Virus record (IMG/VR): IMGVR_UViG_3300031162_001394
Coordinates: 1-28,912 of that record
Source: a virus
DNA length: 28,912 nucleotides
Reading direction: 5' to 3' (one strand)
Positions 20,022 through 28,200 of this stretch are shown in pieces. The notes below the pieces were generated by a model. That model was not told where the DNA came from and searched no databases. It saw nothing but the letters and a program-made list of their open reading frames with translations. The stretch's first letter is position 1; every line of letters starts with the position of its first letter. Both the position numbers and the translations under genes were made by a program.

Positions 20022-20414
20022 CTAGTAGCTCCCGTGCCCAGTACGGCTATGAGCAAAGTTGTAGTCCACCGCGCGAACCGTCTTCCCAGGCTCTGCCAAC
20101 GCCTGAGCACTAGCAATCAGTACTTCCGCCTCAACAGACAGACCAGACTCACCAGCACACAACGATGCCAACTGCCCAATCCGAGCCTCCAAGGCTTTCA
20201 CATTCCGATCCGACTCCCACGTCACGTCCCCGTCCAACCGCATACGCAGCGGCTCAGACAGGAACCCAGACAGCCGGATCGAAAGAATCTCCAACGCCGC
20301 GACACGCGAGGATCCAAGCCTGTCGATCCGTTCCTCCAACGACGCCATGTCGTCAGAAGCAATCGGACCGGTCCAGACTTCGACCCCCGCGAGATCGCCA
20401 GCAGAAAGAGCCAT
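20022..20414 (-). CDS. Head-tail connector-type protein
   Basis: A 130-residue, predominantly helical protein (MALSAGDLAGVEVWTGPIAS) starting in TGATG, overlapping the previous stop by one base. It has helices DMASLEERIDRLGSSRVAAL, ILSIRLSGFLSEPL, VKALEARIGQLASL and EAEVLIASAQALAEPGKTV. Four- to five-helix proteins of this size right after the capsid gene are usually the first head-tail connector (HK97 gp6-like), which sits beneath the portal. The resemblance here is in helix content, size and order, not in a specific motif, so the assignment is moderate. Confidence 0.65.
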   Translation of the reverse strand: MALSAGDLAGVEVWTGPIASDDMASLEERIDRLGSSRVAALEILSIRLSGFLSEPLRMRLDGDVTWESDRNVKALEARIGQLASLCAGESGLSVEAEVLIASAQALAEPGKTVRAVDYNFAHSRTGHGSY

Positions 20415-20734
20415 CAGCCGTTCAACGCCTCAGCAACATCGGTGCCCGTATCAAGCGCCGACTCTGAAACGATCTCAGCCAACGCAGACAGCAGCGTGGT
20501 ACGAGCAGCGCCAGCGGTCTCCCACTCCTGCGCCTTAAGCGCACGAGCATGATCCCCACCAACCCAACCCAACACCTGCTCCACAGTCGTCGTCTCGGGA
20601 TCACCGAGAGAACGACTACCAGACGACGCACGAGGGTTGCTCTTCTTCAACTTCTCGTACACATCGTCCGGCAACTCCTGGCCTGGCAGGTACAACACGC
20701 CAGCGTCCACGATTGTGCGATCTGCAGTTGGCAT
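20414..20734 (-). CDS. Hypothetical 106-residue head/neck-region protein
   Basis: It begins with ATG 20734 with GAGGAG five bases upstream. The N-terminal third (MPTADRTIVDAGVLYLPGQE, then LPDDVYEKLKKSNPRA) is a short beta-hairpin plus helix of a type common in proteins following the actinophage capsid gene. The C-terminal part has helices around VEQVLGWVGGDHARALKAQE and TLLSALAEIVSESAL. I do not recognise a named family. It may correspond to a head-to-tail stopper or be an assembly accessory. Its stop forms TGATG with the next gene, so the two are coupled. Confidence 0.72.
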   Translation of the reverse strand: MPTADRTIVDAGVLYLPGQELPDDVYEKLKKSNPRASSGSRSLGDPETTTVEQVLGWVGGDHARALKAQEWETAGAARTTLLSALAEIVSESALDTGTDVAEALNG

Positions 20735-20769
20735 TACGGCTCCTCAGCTCTCAACGTGCCCTGAACGTA

Positions 20770-21801
20770 TCAGATGCACTCGAATACGGCAGTCCGATCA
20801 AGGTCACCGGCAATAGGCATGCCAATGGCGTCGAACCACACCTGATAGCTCGGCGGCACCTTGCCAACTTCGGCAACGAACACAACCGGTCCACCGATGT
20901 CAGCCTGGATGTTCACCGACGACATGTTCGCCGTAAGCGGACGCCCAAGCATGGTCTCACCCACGCTCGAAGACGGCAGGTAGATCAGCACATCATTGCC
21001 GATCACCTTCGCGGTGGTGCCCGCATAGTCCTCGATCGATGCGTCGTACCGGACCAGCTCGGGAAGCTCCCGAGACCGACGGACACGATTCAGCTCTTCC
21101 AGAGTGAGGAACGCAGGAGCAGCAGCAGCACCAGTCAGAGCCTGGTGGGCAGCGGCGTACTCATCGTTCACCTCCAGATAGTCGATCACCTCAGACGGGG
21201 CGATAGCCACGCCAGGAGCCTTGCCCTCGTCTCGCATGAGACGGTAGACAGTGCGCTCGTCAGTGAGCGGAGTCGAAGCTGACGTGTTGCTCCACAGCGT
21301 CGCCGGAGTGACCTCACGGTTCGCGTTGCGGGTGTAGGTCACCGACAGCGACGAGAGGTTGCCCGAAAGGGTCAACGAAGCGTCCTGAAGGATCTTGCCA
21401 CGAGCAAGCTCCATCCGGTTCTGGAAAGCACGAACGTGGTTGTCCACATCGTCGTACACCTGATCCCGGACCCAGCCCGGCACAGAGCCGCGCATGAGTT
21501 CCATGACTTCCTTCTCACCGAGATCCAGCCAACGGCCCAACGGGGGCAGCTTGCCGGTCTTGGTTTGGAAGCCATACCGAGTACCCGGACCGGGTTCGGC
21601 GTCGAACGCCCGGAAGCCCATGGCAGGAGTGCGTGACCGGAGCGAACCGACCTCGATCTCGTAAGCCATATCGGCATTCATCGACGTGGGAAACCACCGC
21701 TCCAGAATGTGCTCTTCGATCGGAAGATCTTCGAGCACCTGAGTGGCGTAACCGCTGAGAATCTGCGGCTGCAAATCTGGGTGTTGTGTCCAAAGTTCCA
21801 T
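20770..21801 (-). CDS. Major capsid protein (lambda gpE-like)
   Basis: A 343-residue protein with a strong ribosome site (GAGGAGG, eight bases before ATG 21801), as expected of the most abundant protein. The sequence follows the lambda E-type (Phage_cap_E) version of the HK97 fold: an N-terminal arm (YATQVLEDLPIEEHILERWF), the long helix region (ELMRGSVPGWVRDQVYDDVD), NREVTPATLWSNTSAS, YRLMRDEGKAPGVAIAPSEV, LTLEELNRVRRSRELPELVR, and a C-terminus (SYQVWFDAIGMPIAGDLDRT, then AVFECI) typical of this family. The gene directly upstream is a D-like decoration protein, which is the normal partner of E-type capsids. No delta domain is visible, in agreement with the separate scaffold-like gene. Confidence 0.93.
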   Translation of the reverse strand: MELWTQHPDLQPQILSGYATQVLEDLPIEEHILERWFPTSMNADMAYEIEVGSLRSRTPAMGFRAFDAEPGPGTRYGFQTKTGKLPPLGRWLDLGEKEVMELMRGSVPGWVRDQVYDDVDNHVRAFQNRMELARGKILQDASLTLSGNLSSLSVTYTRNANREVTPATLWSNTSASTPLTDERTVYRLMRDEGKAPGVAIAPSEVIDYLEVNDEYAAAHQALTGAAAAPAFLTLEELNRVRRSRELPELVRYDASIEDYAGTTAKVIGNDVLIYLPSSSVGETMLGRPLTANMSSVNIQADIGGPVVFVAEVGKVPPSYQVWFDAIGMPIAGDLDRTAVFECI

Positions 21802-21814
21802 TTGTCAGTCCTCC

Positions 21815-22261
21815 TCAGGCGTCCGCGTTGTGGTTGCGGGCACCGATCATCGCCGGAAGGTCAGCCGCGGTGACTGCCTCCAGGTCGTTGTTGATCGCGG
21901 TGTTGGTGAACCCGTTGACGAGCTGCGGCAGGATCACGAAACCGTGGACCAGGAGGGCACAGCCCACATAGGTCTTCACAGTCCCGTTCTCCGAGATCAC
22001 CGGGGTGTCGTAGACAAACCCGGCAATCGTCTCAGTGCCATCAGAGGCACCCTTGTCCCAAACCCGGTACACACCGGGCGAAGCGGTCACCTCACCGACG
22101 GGAGTCCCGTCTCGGAGAAAACCGTTCGGATAATGCTCAGCCTCAAGGGCTGTGGTGGAATCAAACGTAATGGAATCGTTCGACTCCTTCCCGTGGGTCG
22201 AAGCAAGCCAAAGGCCGCTCCGAACGCCCCACGAGTAACTCTGCGTGGAGATATCAGTCAT
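21815..22261 (-). CDS. Head decoration protein (lambda gpD-like)
   Basis: This encodes 148 residues from ATG 22261, preceded by AAGGA. The sequence has the decoration-protein signature: a strand near GVYRVWDKGASDGTETIAGF, then VYDTPVISENGTVKTYVGCA, and LLVHGFVILPQLVNGF with the conserved late V-I/L-P strand. It precedes the major capsid gene, as D precedes E in lambda. The protein would trimerise on the capsid surface after expansion and stabilise the packaged head. The N-terminus (MTDISTQSYSWGVRSGLWLA) and C-terminus are somewhat longer than in lambda D. Confidence 0.87.
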   Translation of the reverse strand: MTDISTQSYSWGVRSGLWLASTHGKESNDSITFDSTTALEAEHYPNGFLRDGTPVGEVTASPGVYRVWDKGASDGTETIAGFVYDTPVISENGTVKTYVGCALLVHGFVILPQLVNGFTNTAINNDLEAVTAADLPAMIGARNHNADA

Positions 22262-22280
22262 AGATCAGGTTCCTTCCCTG

Positions 22281-23072
22281 TCAACGATTAGTGGGCAACT
22301 CGAACCGCCTGTGGCGGTCCTTTCGGGACTCGAAGATTTCCGTCGAACGCGGAACCTCCGAGGTTTTGCGGCGAGTGCCGCGACGATCCGGGTTCGGGAC
22401 TCCACGGCCAGAGGAGGCCACCCCTGCGTCGTCGTTCGAAGACCCGGAGACAAACCATCCGGCCTCTTCGTCGCGGAGAGCATCTATGACGTCGGCAATG
22501 TCGTCACTGGAAGGGTTGTCGGCAGGATCAAGATCGTCCATCACGATCTTCGTGGCCCGCTTCACCTTCTCTGGACGAATACCAGAACTGGCCAACTCGA
22601 CAGCAACCGAACCGCGAAGCTCAGCTACCACCGACGGATCAGGTCCAGCGACGGCCGGGCGTTGAACAGGGCTGGGCTTAGGTTCACCTTCAGAGGACTC
22701 GCCGTCAGAAGATTCACCCTCAGCACTACCCGATCCCTCGGCTTCGAGCTTTGCCAGCGCCTCTTTCAAAGCACCCACATTCCCAAACCCGAGTTCCCGC
22801 ACCATTTCTCGACGGGCAGCTTTCCGAGCCGAACGCCTGAACTTGGCATCTCGCCGAGCCTGAGCTTTCGCCTCTTCGTCTTCCTCGTCACCTTCGTCAA
22901 GTTCTGCGTCGTCCTCATCGTCACCGTCGTCATCGATGTCCACTGCGCCGCCTCGGATTACCGGCCACTCCAGGCCAGTCTCAGGATCAACGAGGCGATC
23001 TCCGCGATCGACCACACGGTCGAGCAACGCAGCAAACTCTTCATCGGACAATGCGTTCAGTTTCGTTCGCAT
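22281..23072 (-). CDS. Scaffolding-like protein of the prohead
   Basis: ATG 23072 is chosen because GGAG lies seven bases upstream; the longer reading from a TTG at 23114 has no ribosome site. The 263-residue product is strongly charged. An N-terminal helix (NALSDEEFAALLDRVVDRGD) is followed by a very acidic segment (DIDDDGDDEDDAELDEGDEE), a basic helix (RRSARKAARREMVRELGFG) with VGALKEALAKLEAEG, an acidic linker (GSAEGESSDGESSEGEPKP), a helical domain (GPDPSVVAELRGSVAVELAS) and a basic C-terminus (SRKDRHRRFELP). This layout, between the portal and the decoration and capsid genes, is that of a scaffold. I see no protease catalytic motif, so capsid maturation cleavage is not supported. Confidence 0.78.
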   Translation of the reverse strand: MRTKLNALSDEEFAALLDRVVDRGDRLVDPETGLEWPVIRGGAVDIDDDGDDEDDAELDEGDEEDEEAKAQARRDAKFRRSARKAARREMVRELGFGNVGALKEALAKLEAEGSGSAEGESSDGESSEGEPKPSPVQRPAVAGPDPSVVAELRGSVAVELASSGIRPEKVKRATKIVMDDLDPADNPSSDDIADVIDALRDEEAGWFVSGSSNDDAGVASSGRGVPNPDRRGTRRKTSEVPRSTEIFESRKDRHRRFELPTNR

Positions 23073-23223
23073 GATGTTCTCCACCCCGAATCTCGTACCC
23101 CTCGGGAAGGGCAACCTGCTGTCAAACCGTGCAGGCCCGGTCTCCGGGTTACTTCGCCCCGGCGCGAGCTAATTGTGACAATGCCGCAGCCAAACTCCAA
23201 ACAGAAGGATGCAACAGCCTTGC
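23073..23223. other. 151-nt gap between portal and scaffold genes
   Basis: This is the longest gene-free stretch in the window. The only structure I see is a pair of mutually exclusive short hairpins in the minus-strand RNA: CCGGG with CCCGG over a 9-nt loop, or CCCGG-AGA-CCGGG. A TTGACA at about 23120-23125 (minus strand) has no fitting -10 box. It may hold a weak control site for the head genes. Confidence 0.4.
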
Positions 23224-25188
23224 TCACATGGTCCTCACAGGAGATACAGGCTCAGGATCAGGCTCCTGGGACTCCAGATCTGGAGCCTCCACCGCAAACC
23301 CCTGTTGATCCAACGCTTCCAATTCTTCTTCGTCCACATCAGCCGGATCGATCCCCAAGGTCTTAGCCATTGCATACTTCCTACCTGCGATTTGTACCAT
23401 GACCGCCGCTTCATCGACTCGACGCATTTGAAGATCAGCAACAACAGCGTCGATATCGCCGATCTCCATACCGGCATTCTCGATCAGTCGCATCGCTACC
23501 GATTCGGTCATCAGGCCACGATCCGCCAAAGCGACGATGGTGTCGACAAGCGACGACAGATCCGTCGGAATGTACGAACCGAACTGGATTTCAATGTCAT
23601 GCAATTCCGGGTCAGCAACAAATTCCGGCAGACCAGCCACGGTGCTGAGCATCTGCAACAGCCGGTAATGCCGGGCAAGCCTCGGCCCACGCGACAACCG
23701 TCGCCGTTCGATCAGCTGCTTGTACGGCGTGAACGTCAACAGGATCGACACGCCAGCAACCATCTGGTTGGCCTGGACGTGACCCAACACGCCCTCTGGG
23801 AGACCAGTCACAGCCGACAGGTGACGCCGCAGGTACTCCGCCCGTTTCATCAACGCCAGCGTCGCGTCGGCCATCTCGACCTTCGAGATCTTTCCCTCCA
23901 ACACTGAACCGACTTCGTACGTCACCGACCCGGTGCCGTTGTCGGCCAGTTTCCCTTCTTCCAACGCGAGGATCGGTTGGCCTGTCAAGTCGGCAGCTCG
24001 TGCCCCGTCAGAGTCGTTCAAAGCGATCTCGTCAAGCAGTTGAGCGTAGAACGAATAGATCGAACGACCGAAGTGGGTCAGGTACGACAAGTCCGACGGC
24101 TGGTGAACAATCGGCATCTCGTGGATCCACAGATCGAAATCCCTCAACGGGACCGGATTGCCTTCGTCGTCCAACTCCCCAGAGTCAGCCCAGACAGCTG
24201 CTTCCGGCGACAAGTCATCCAACTGCGACATGGTCCGTTTGTTGAACTTGTCCAGTTCCCACGTCCCATCCGACATGACACACGTCTTCCCGGAACGAAT
24301 GTTGACGTTCTCATGCTTATACGGGTATTCCCGAATAATTGGTTCGCCGGTCGTTTCATCTACCACATCAACCAGTTCGTAAGTGACACGCCGCAACATC
24401 CGCTGCGTCTCACCCCGATTATTCAGCGTCTCGTACTCGTACGCGAAATGAACTTTCTCAGGGTCAGCAGTGATGTCGTCCTCAGGGAACACCGGGAAAT
24501 AAGCGTCCGGCTCCCAGATCTTCATCTTCGGCCACAAAGCATCCGGGGTCAGCTCACCAGAACCCTCCGACCGGTGCGGAATCGAGAACACCGCAACCGA
24601 ATCGCCGAGCGGTGTCGTCAACTCGGTCTCCGCCTCCCGAACCTTCCCCTCCCAATTCTCTTCGAACGCCCAATGCCGCATCCACTTCTGGCGGGCACGT
24701 TTCATCGGCTGCGCCATCTGCCGACGTTCCCACTCCTCGATCGCCATCACCGACTGCGCTTCCCAAACCCGCATCTGCGCGTCGTACGAAGCAGCTTCAA
24801 CCGGATGCGGATCACTCGGAACGAACGGCTGTGCAGGAAAATCAGGTTCCGGCGGAAGCCGCAAATCAGCGTCAACCACCTTCACAGTGATGTCGTCACC
24901 AAGAGTCGCCGCCGCAGTCCGATCAGACATCGCAGGAGCGTCGCCCCACTCCCGCCAAACCTTCTGCAGCTCAGTGTTGTCATCAGCCAACGTGAACCGG
25001 GCAACAGTCTCCCGGTAAGCGCGCGCCGTCAGATACGCCAACAACCTCCGACGATCCGTCTCCGGCACCCACGACGGGATCTTGCCGCCCATCGTCCAAT
25101 CGGCGTGCATGGAGTGCTTGTGATCAAACCCGGAATACTGATCAAGCTGGAAAGCTCCACCGTACGGGGAGTGGCTTACATCTGACAT
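23224..25188 (-). CDS. Portal protein
   Basis: A 654-residue protein directly after the large terminase, starting with ATG 25188 with AAGGA upstream. It would form the dodecameric ring through which DNA enters. Parts that fit actinophage portals are the N-terminal arm and helix (ETDRRRLLAYLTARAYRETV), a wing region of alternating strands (KVHFAYEYETLNNRGETQ, MLRRVTYELVDVVDETTG), the WIHEMPIVHQPSDLSYLT strand and FGRSIYSFYAQLLDEIALND helix, LRRHLSAVTGLPEGVLGHVQ in the stem/crown transition, and the long helix ERRRLSRGPRLARHYRLLQM. The acidic C-terminus (DVDEEELEALDQQ, then PDLESQEPDPEPVSPV) is likely disordered. A nearly unbroken frame, family order and length all agree. Confidence 0.92.
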   Translation of the reverse strand: MSDVSHSPYGGAFQLDQYSGFDHKHSMHADWTMGGKIPSWVPETDRRRLLAYLTARAYRETVARFTLADDNTELQKVWREWGDAPAMSDRTAAATLGDDITVKVVDADLRLPPEPDFPAQPFVPSDPHPVEAASYDAQMRVWEAQSVMAIEEWERRQMAQPMKRARQKWMRHWAFEENWEGKVREAETELTTPLGDSVAVFSIPHRSEGSGELTPDALWPKMKIWEPDAYFPVFPEDDITADPEKVHFAYEYETLNNRGETQRMLRRVTYELVDVVDETTGEPIIREYPYKHENVNIRSGKTCVMSDGTWELDKFNKRTMSQLDDLSPEAAVWADSGELDDEGNPVPLRDFDLWIHEMPIVHQPSDLSYLTHFGRSIYSFYAQLLDEIALNDSDGARAADLTGQPILALEEGKLADNGTGSVTYEVGSVLEGKISKVEMADATLALMKRAEYLRRHLSAVTGLPEGVLGHVQANQMVAGVSILLTFTPYKQLIERRRLSRGPRLARHYRLLQMLSTVAGLPEFVADPELHDIEIQFGSYIPTDLSSLVDTIVALADRGLMTESVAMRLIENAGMEIGDIDAVVADLQMRRVDEAAVMVQIAGRKYAMAKTLGIDPADVDEEELEALDQQGFAVEAPDLESQEPDPEPVSPVRTM

Positions 25189-25233
25189 GACTTCACAGTC
25201 CTTGAGGTTCGAGCTGGGTTACAGGATGTTGAA

Positions 25234-28200
25234 TCATTTCCGGTACTTCACAGTCCCCGAAGTGCGCCGCGACACGAGTTCCATCGAAACCTGTTTGGCT
25301 GGCATCAGAAACAAAGTCGCATACACAAACGCATCGAGCCGGTCAGGCGATTTCCTCGACTTGTCCGGTTCGAACGTACAGTTGTGAACGAGCACCCCGT
25401 CAGCGAAGAACTCAGGCAGATGCCCCGTCTCCACCATCAGGTTGTAGACGGGCACGGCGGCAGTAGGTGCGCTTCCTGCACTGGCTTGAGCAGAACTTGG
25501 AGCGAGGCCCCCTGGACCAGTAGGAGGCTTCGCAGCCCTCACAGCAGCGCTCCGTCGGTGCCCGTCGAGCCCACTCGTCCCGCCTGGCCTGGCTAGCGGC
25601 CTCACCGCGGGGGAGGCTGGCCGCCCGATCGTGCTCAACGGCGTGTTCTCCTGGGGTGACCAGGGCAAGGTTGCCGATCTCGTTGTTCCCGGGGTTGTGA
25701 TCGATGTGGTGGACAAAGACCCCGTCAGGGATCTCGCCGTGGTGGCCGCGCCAGATACGTCGGTGGAGCAGCTCACCTTTCGCGTGACGGAAGTGCCCAC
25801 TTGGCATTCGGTGGTACCAGCGCCCCCGGTATTCGATAGGCGGGCCATGCTTGCCCATCTGGGCTCTGCGAGAAGGCGGGTCGAAGCCGTCACACTCCTC
25901 GCAGGAACAAACTTGCCGGACGTCGAATCGAATATCGGATGACATCCGGTCATAACAACACAGCCCTCGACATGAGAGACCATTGTGAGGTCGGCAGAAA
26001 CGCCAGTCTGACCGGACCAGGCAACCGGTGCCCACCCGGCACGGGTCAGCACCGAATCGCCAACAGTGACCTCCTCGATCGGCACATGGCCCCGCTCCGT
26101 CAACACCAGCGTCCCACCAACGAGACACATCTGATCTTCCAACAGAGGATACGAACCAGCGAACTTGACTTGGCCCTGGTCGGAAAGAAGCGCCACCGGT
26201 TCAGCCCTGAGATGTTTGCCCCGTTTGGCGAACACGTCCCGGATCGGAAGGTTTTTCGAGTACCGGCCCAACACTTCGCGAACCAGTTGCCCACCCTGGT
26301 TCGTTTCAGCGATCACGTAATCGGCGTTCCACTCCTCATACTTTTCGGCGACTTTCTTCGCCCATTCGGAAGGTCGGCCACGCATCGACGCGTCATCGAT
26401 CACAGCGATCTGTTCAGAGTTGTAGCCCATGTCGCCAAGCCGACGGCACGCAACAACGATCCCGCATTCGTCGCCGGTCCCATCACCAGTCGACGGATCC
26501 ACCGCCACCACTGTCGTACCCCGTGCGTATGGTTCAAGGATCCGATGCAACGGGACCCGCATCTGCGAGATCGCTTCAGGCGTCCACAAAGCCCCCTCCG
26601 CGACGTCAAGCAATTTCCCTTCCAGCTCCTGCGCGCCGAGACGAGTCCCGTCGTAACGGCCAACAACACGTTTACGGAACGTCTCAGCCAGATTCGCGAC
26701 GTTGTCAAGAGTCCGCATCGAAGAGATCACCGTGTCCGGGTCATCAAACACGCCCGGATAATGCTCATCCTCCTCGTTACGGATCCGCAACAGGCGCACC
26801 GGTTTCGGAGTTGTAGTCGCAATAATCCGAGGCTCCCAACGGCCCCCATCGTCCATACGGACAGCGAACTCCATGTTCGACCAAGTCGAATCCTCAGACG
26901 GGGCCTTATGAGCATCAAGCCAGGCGGCTGGCTCGTCGCAATTGTGGACTCTTATGCCTGAGGCGTAGAACTCTGAGGTGCTGGTGGTGATGTCGTAGAC
27001 GTCAGCGGCCCGCAGTGGAAATGCCGCCGCTACGCAGGTCGGGCCGTCTTCTTGGTCTTGTAGTGTTTCGCCTGGTTGGACTTGGTCGAGTCGGACCCAG
27101 CCTTTCCCAACGACCCACACCGGATGATCCGGCGTCGCATCAACATTCCCGCCCGTATGCGGCAACCGCCACACCTCCGCTGTCTTGCGAGTCAGCCCAG
27201 ACCACGACACCGTCGCAGGCCCAGCCGCGGACGCCACCACGTCACCCACCGCAATCTTCTCGATCGGAACCAGGGAACCATCAGGAAACGTCACAGGAGT
27301 CCCGGCAGGGAAACACCACGACAAATGAAAGTTCGGGCCCCGCAAACGAGACGGCCGCTCCGACGAATACCCCTTCAAATATGCGCCGTTGTCGAGCCAC
27401 ATCTCCACAGACGACCGGTTGAACTGGACGATCCGTCCCCCCTCCGTAGCCATCCCGCCGAACACTTTGAACAGTTGGCCCTCAACCATGTCGATACGGA
27501 CCGCGTCGAGAGTTGTCGACACGAGAGCGCAGCGGGGAGGTTCGTTCCATTCGGTCCCCAAAAGAAGTTCCCGGATCGCCTCAGCACCAGCCCTGGACTT
27601 GCCTGAGTTGTGGTTGACGAAACCGTCGGCGAGGTAGTTCTCGTAGCCGGGGACGGTCAGATCCCAGAAGTCGTCTTCGCCGACTGGTTCGATCGACACC
27701 ACGTTCGAAGCTGTATGCGACGAACGGGGCACATCTCTCTGCGACCCTGACAGGACGTCGGGGGTCGCGGCGATCACAGTCCCGACATCGATATCCGCTA
27801 GACGGACCCACCCCGACGGCGTCAAAAACCGGTGCTGATCGGTTACGACAATCTCATCCCCTCGGGCATTGGCCACACGGTACAACCGGGCACGACCCTT
27901 CCTGAACGACCGCGACCCCACAGCCACCACAACCCGGCCGTATGGGTCGACAGCGTAAAGCTCGCCGCCCCGAAACTTTTCGACCGGAACCTCACCGGCC
28001 GGGGTCCCGATGAGAGTTCCCGCAGCGACACACCCTCTGCCCCCCATGAGAAGCCAACATCGCCAATCGTCGCGGACACTGAACGAACCTTTCGTCCCCG
28101 GCAACAACTGAGACGGCCGGGCCAAACCATTCCGCCACGGGTCGACAGGCGCGGCAGGTTCCTGCAAAACAGCGACCTCGTCCGCGACTAGGTCAGCCAA

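Noticed and set aside
23115-23130. TTGACA-like -35 box upstream of the scaffold gene
   Set aside because: No acceptable -10 sequence at 16-18 nt; a single hexamer in 29 kb is expected by chance.
22245-23366. 373-codon plus-strand ORF
   Set aside because: It runs antisense to the scaffold gene and part of the portal gene; no motif, and the minus-strand genes there have clear ribosome sites.
23977-25185. 402-codon plus-strand ORF
   Set aside because: It lies exactly opposite the portal gene, is Arg/Leu/Pro-rich as antisense of GC3-rich coding DNA usually is, and shows no domain.
25631-25942. Plus-strand ORF within intein 3
   Set aside because: It is the complement of the HNH gene; the HNH core on the minus strand is unmistakable, so this frame is a shadow.
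25381-26127. LAGLIDADG endonuclease in intein 3
   Set aside because: No dodecapeptide motif in the TerL frame; the in-frame middle is low-complexity and the endonuclease present is HNH in another frame.
25946-26128. N-terminal extension of the HNH frame back to GTG 26128
   Set aside because: These 61 codons overlie intein blocks A-B, have Cys/Arg/Trp-rich shadow composition, and lie outside the HNH family's normal start; kept only as an entry path for a possible frameshift.
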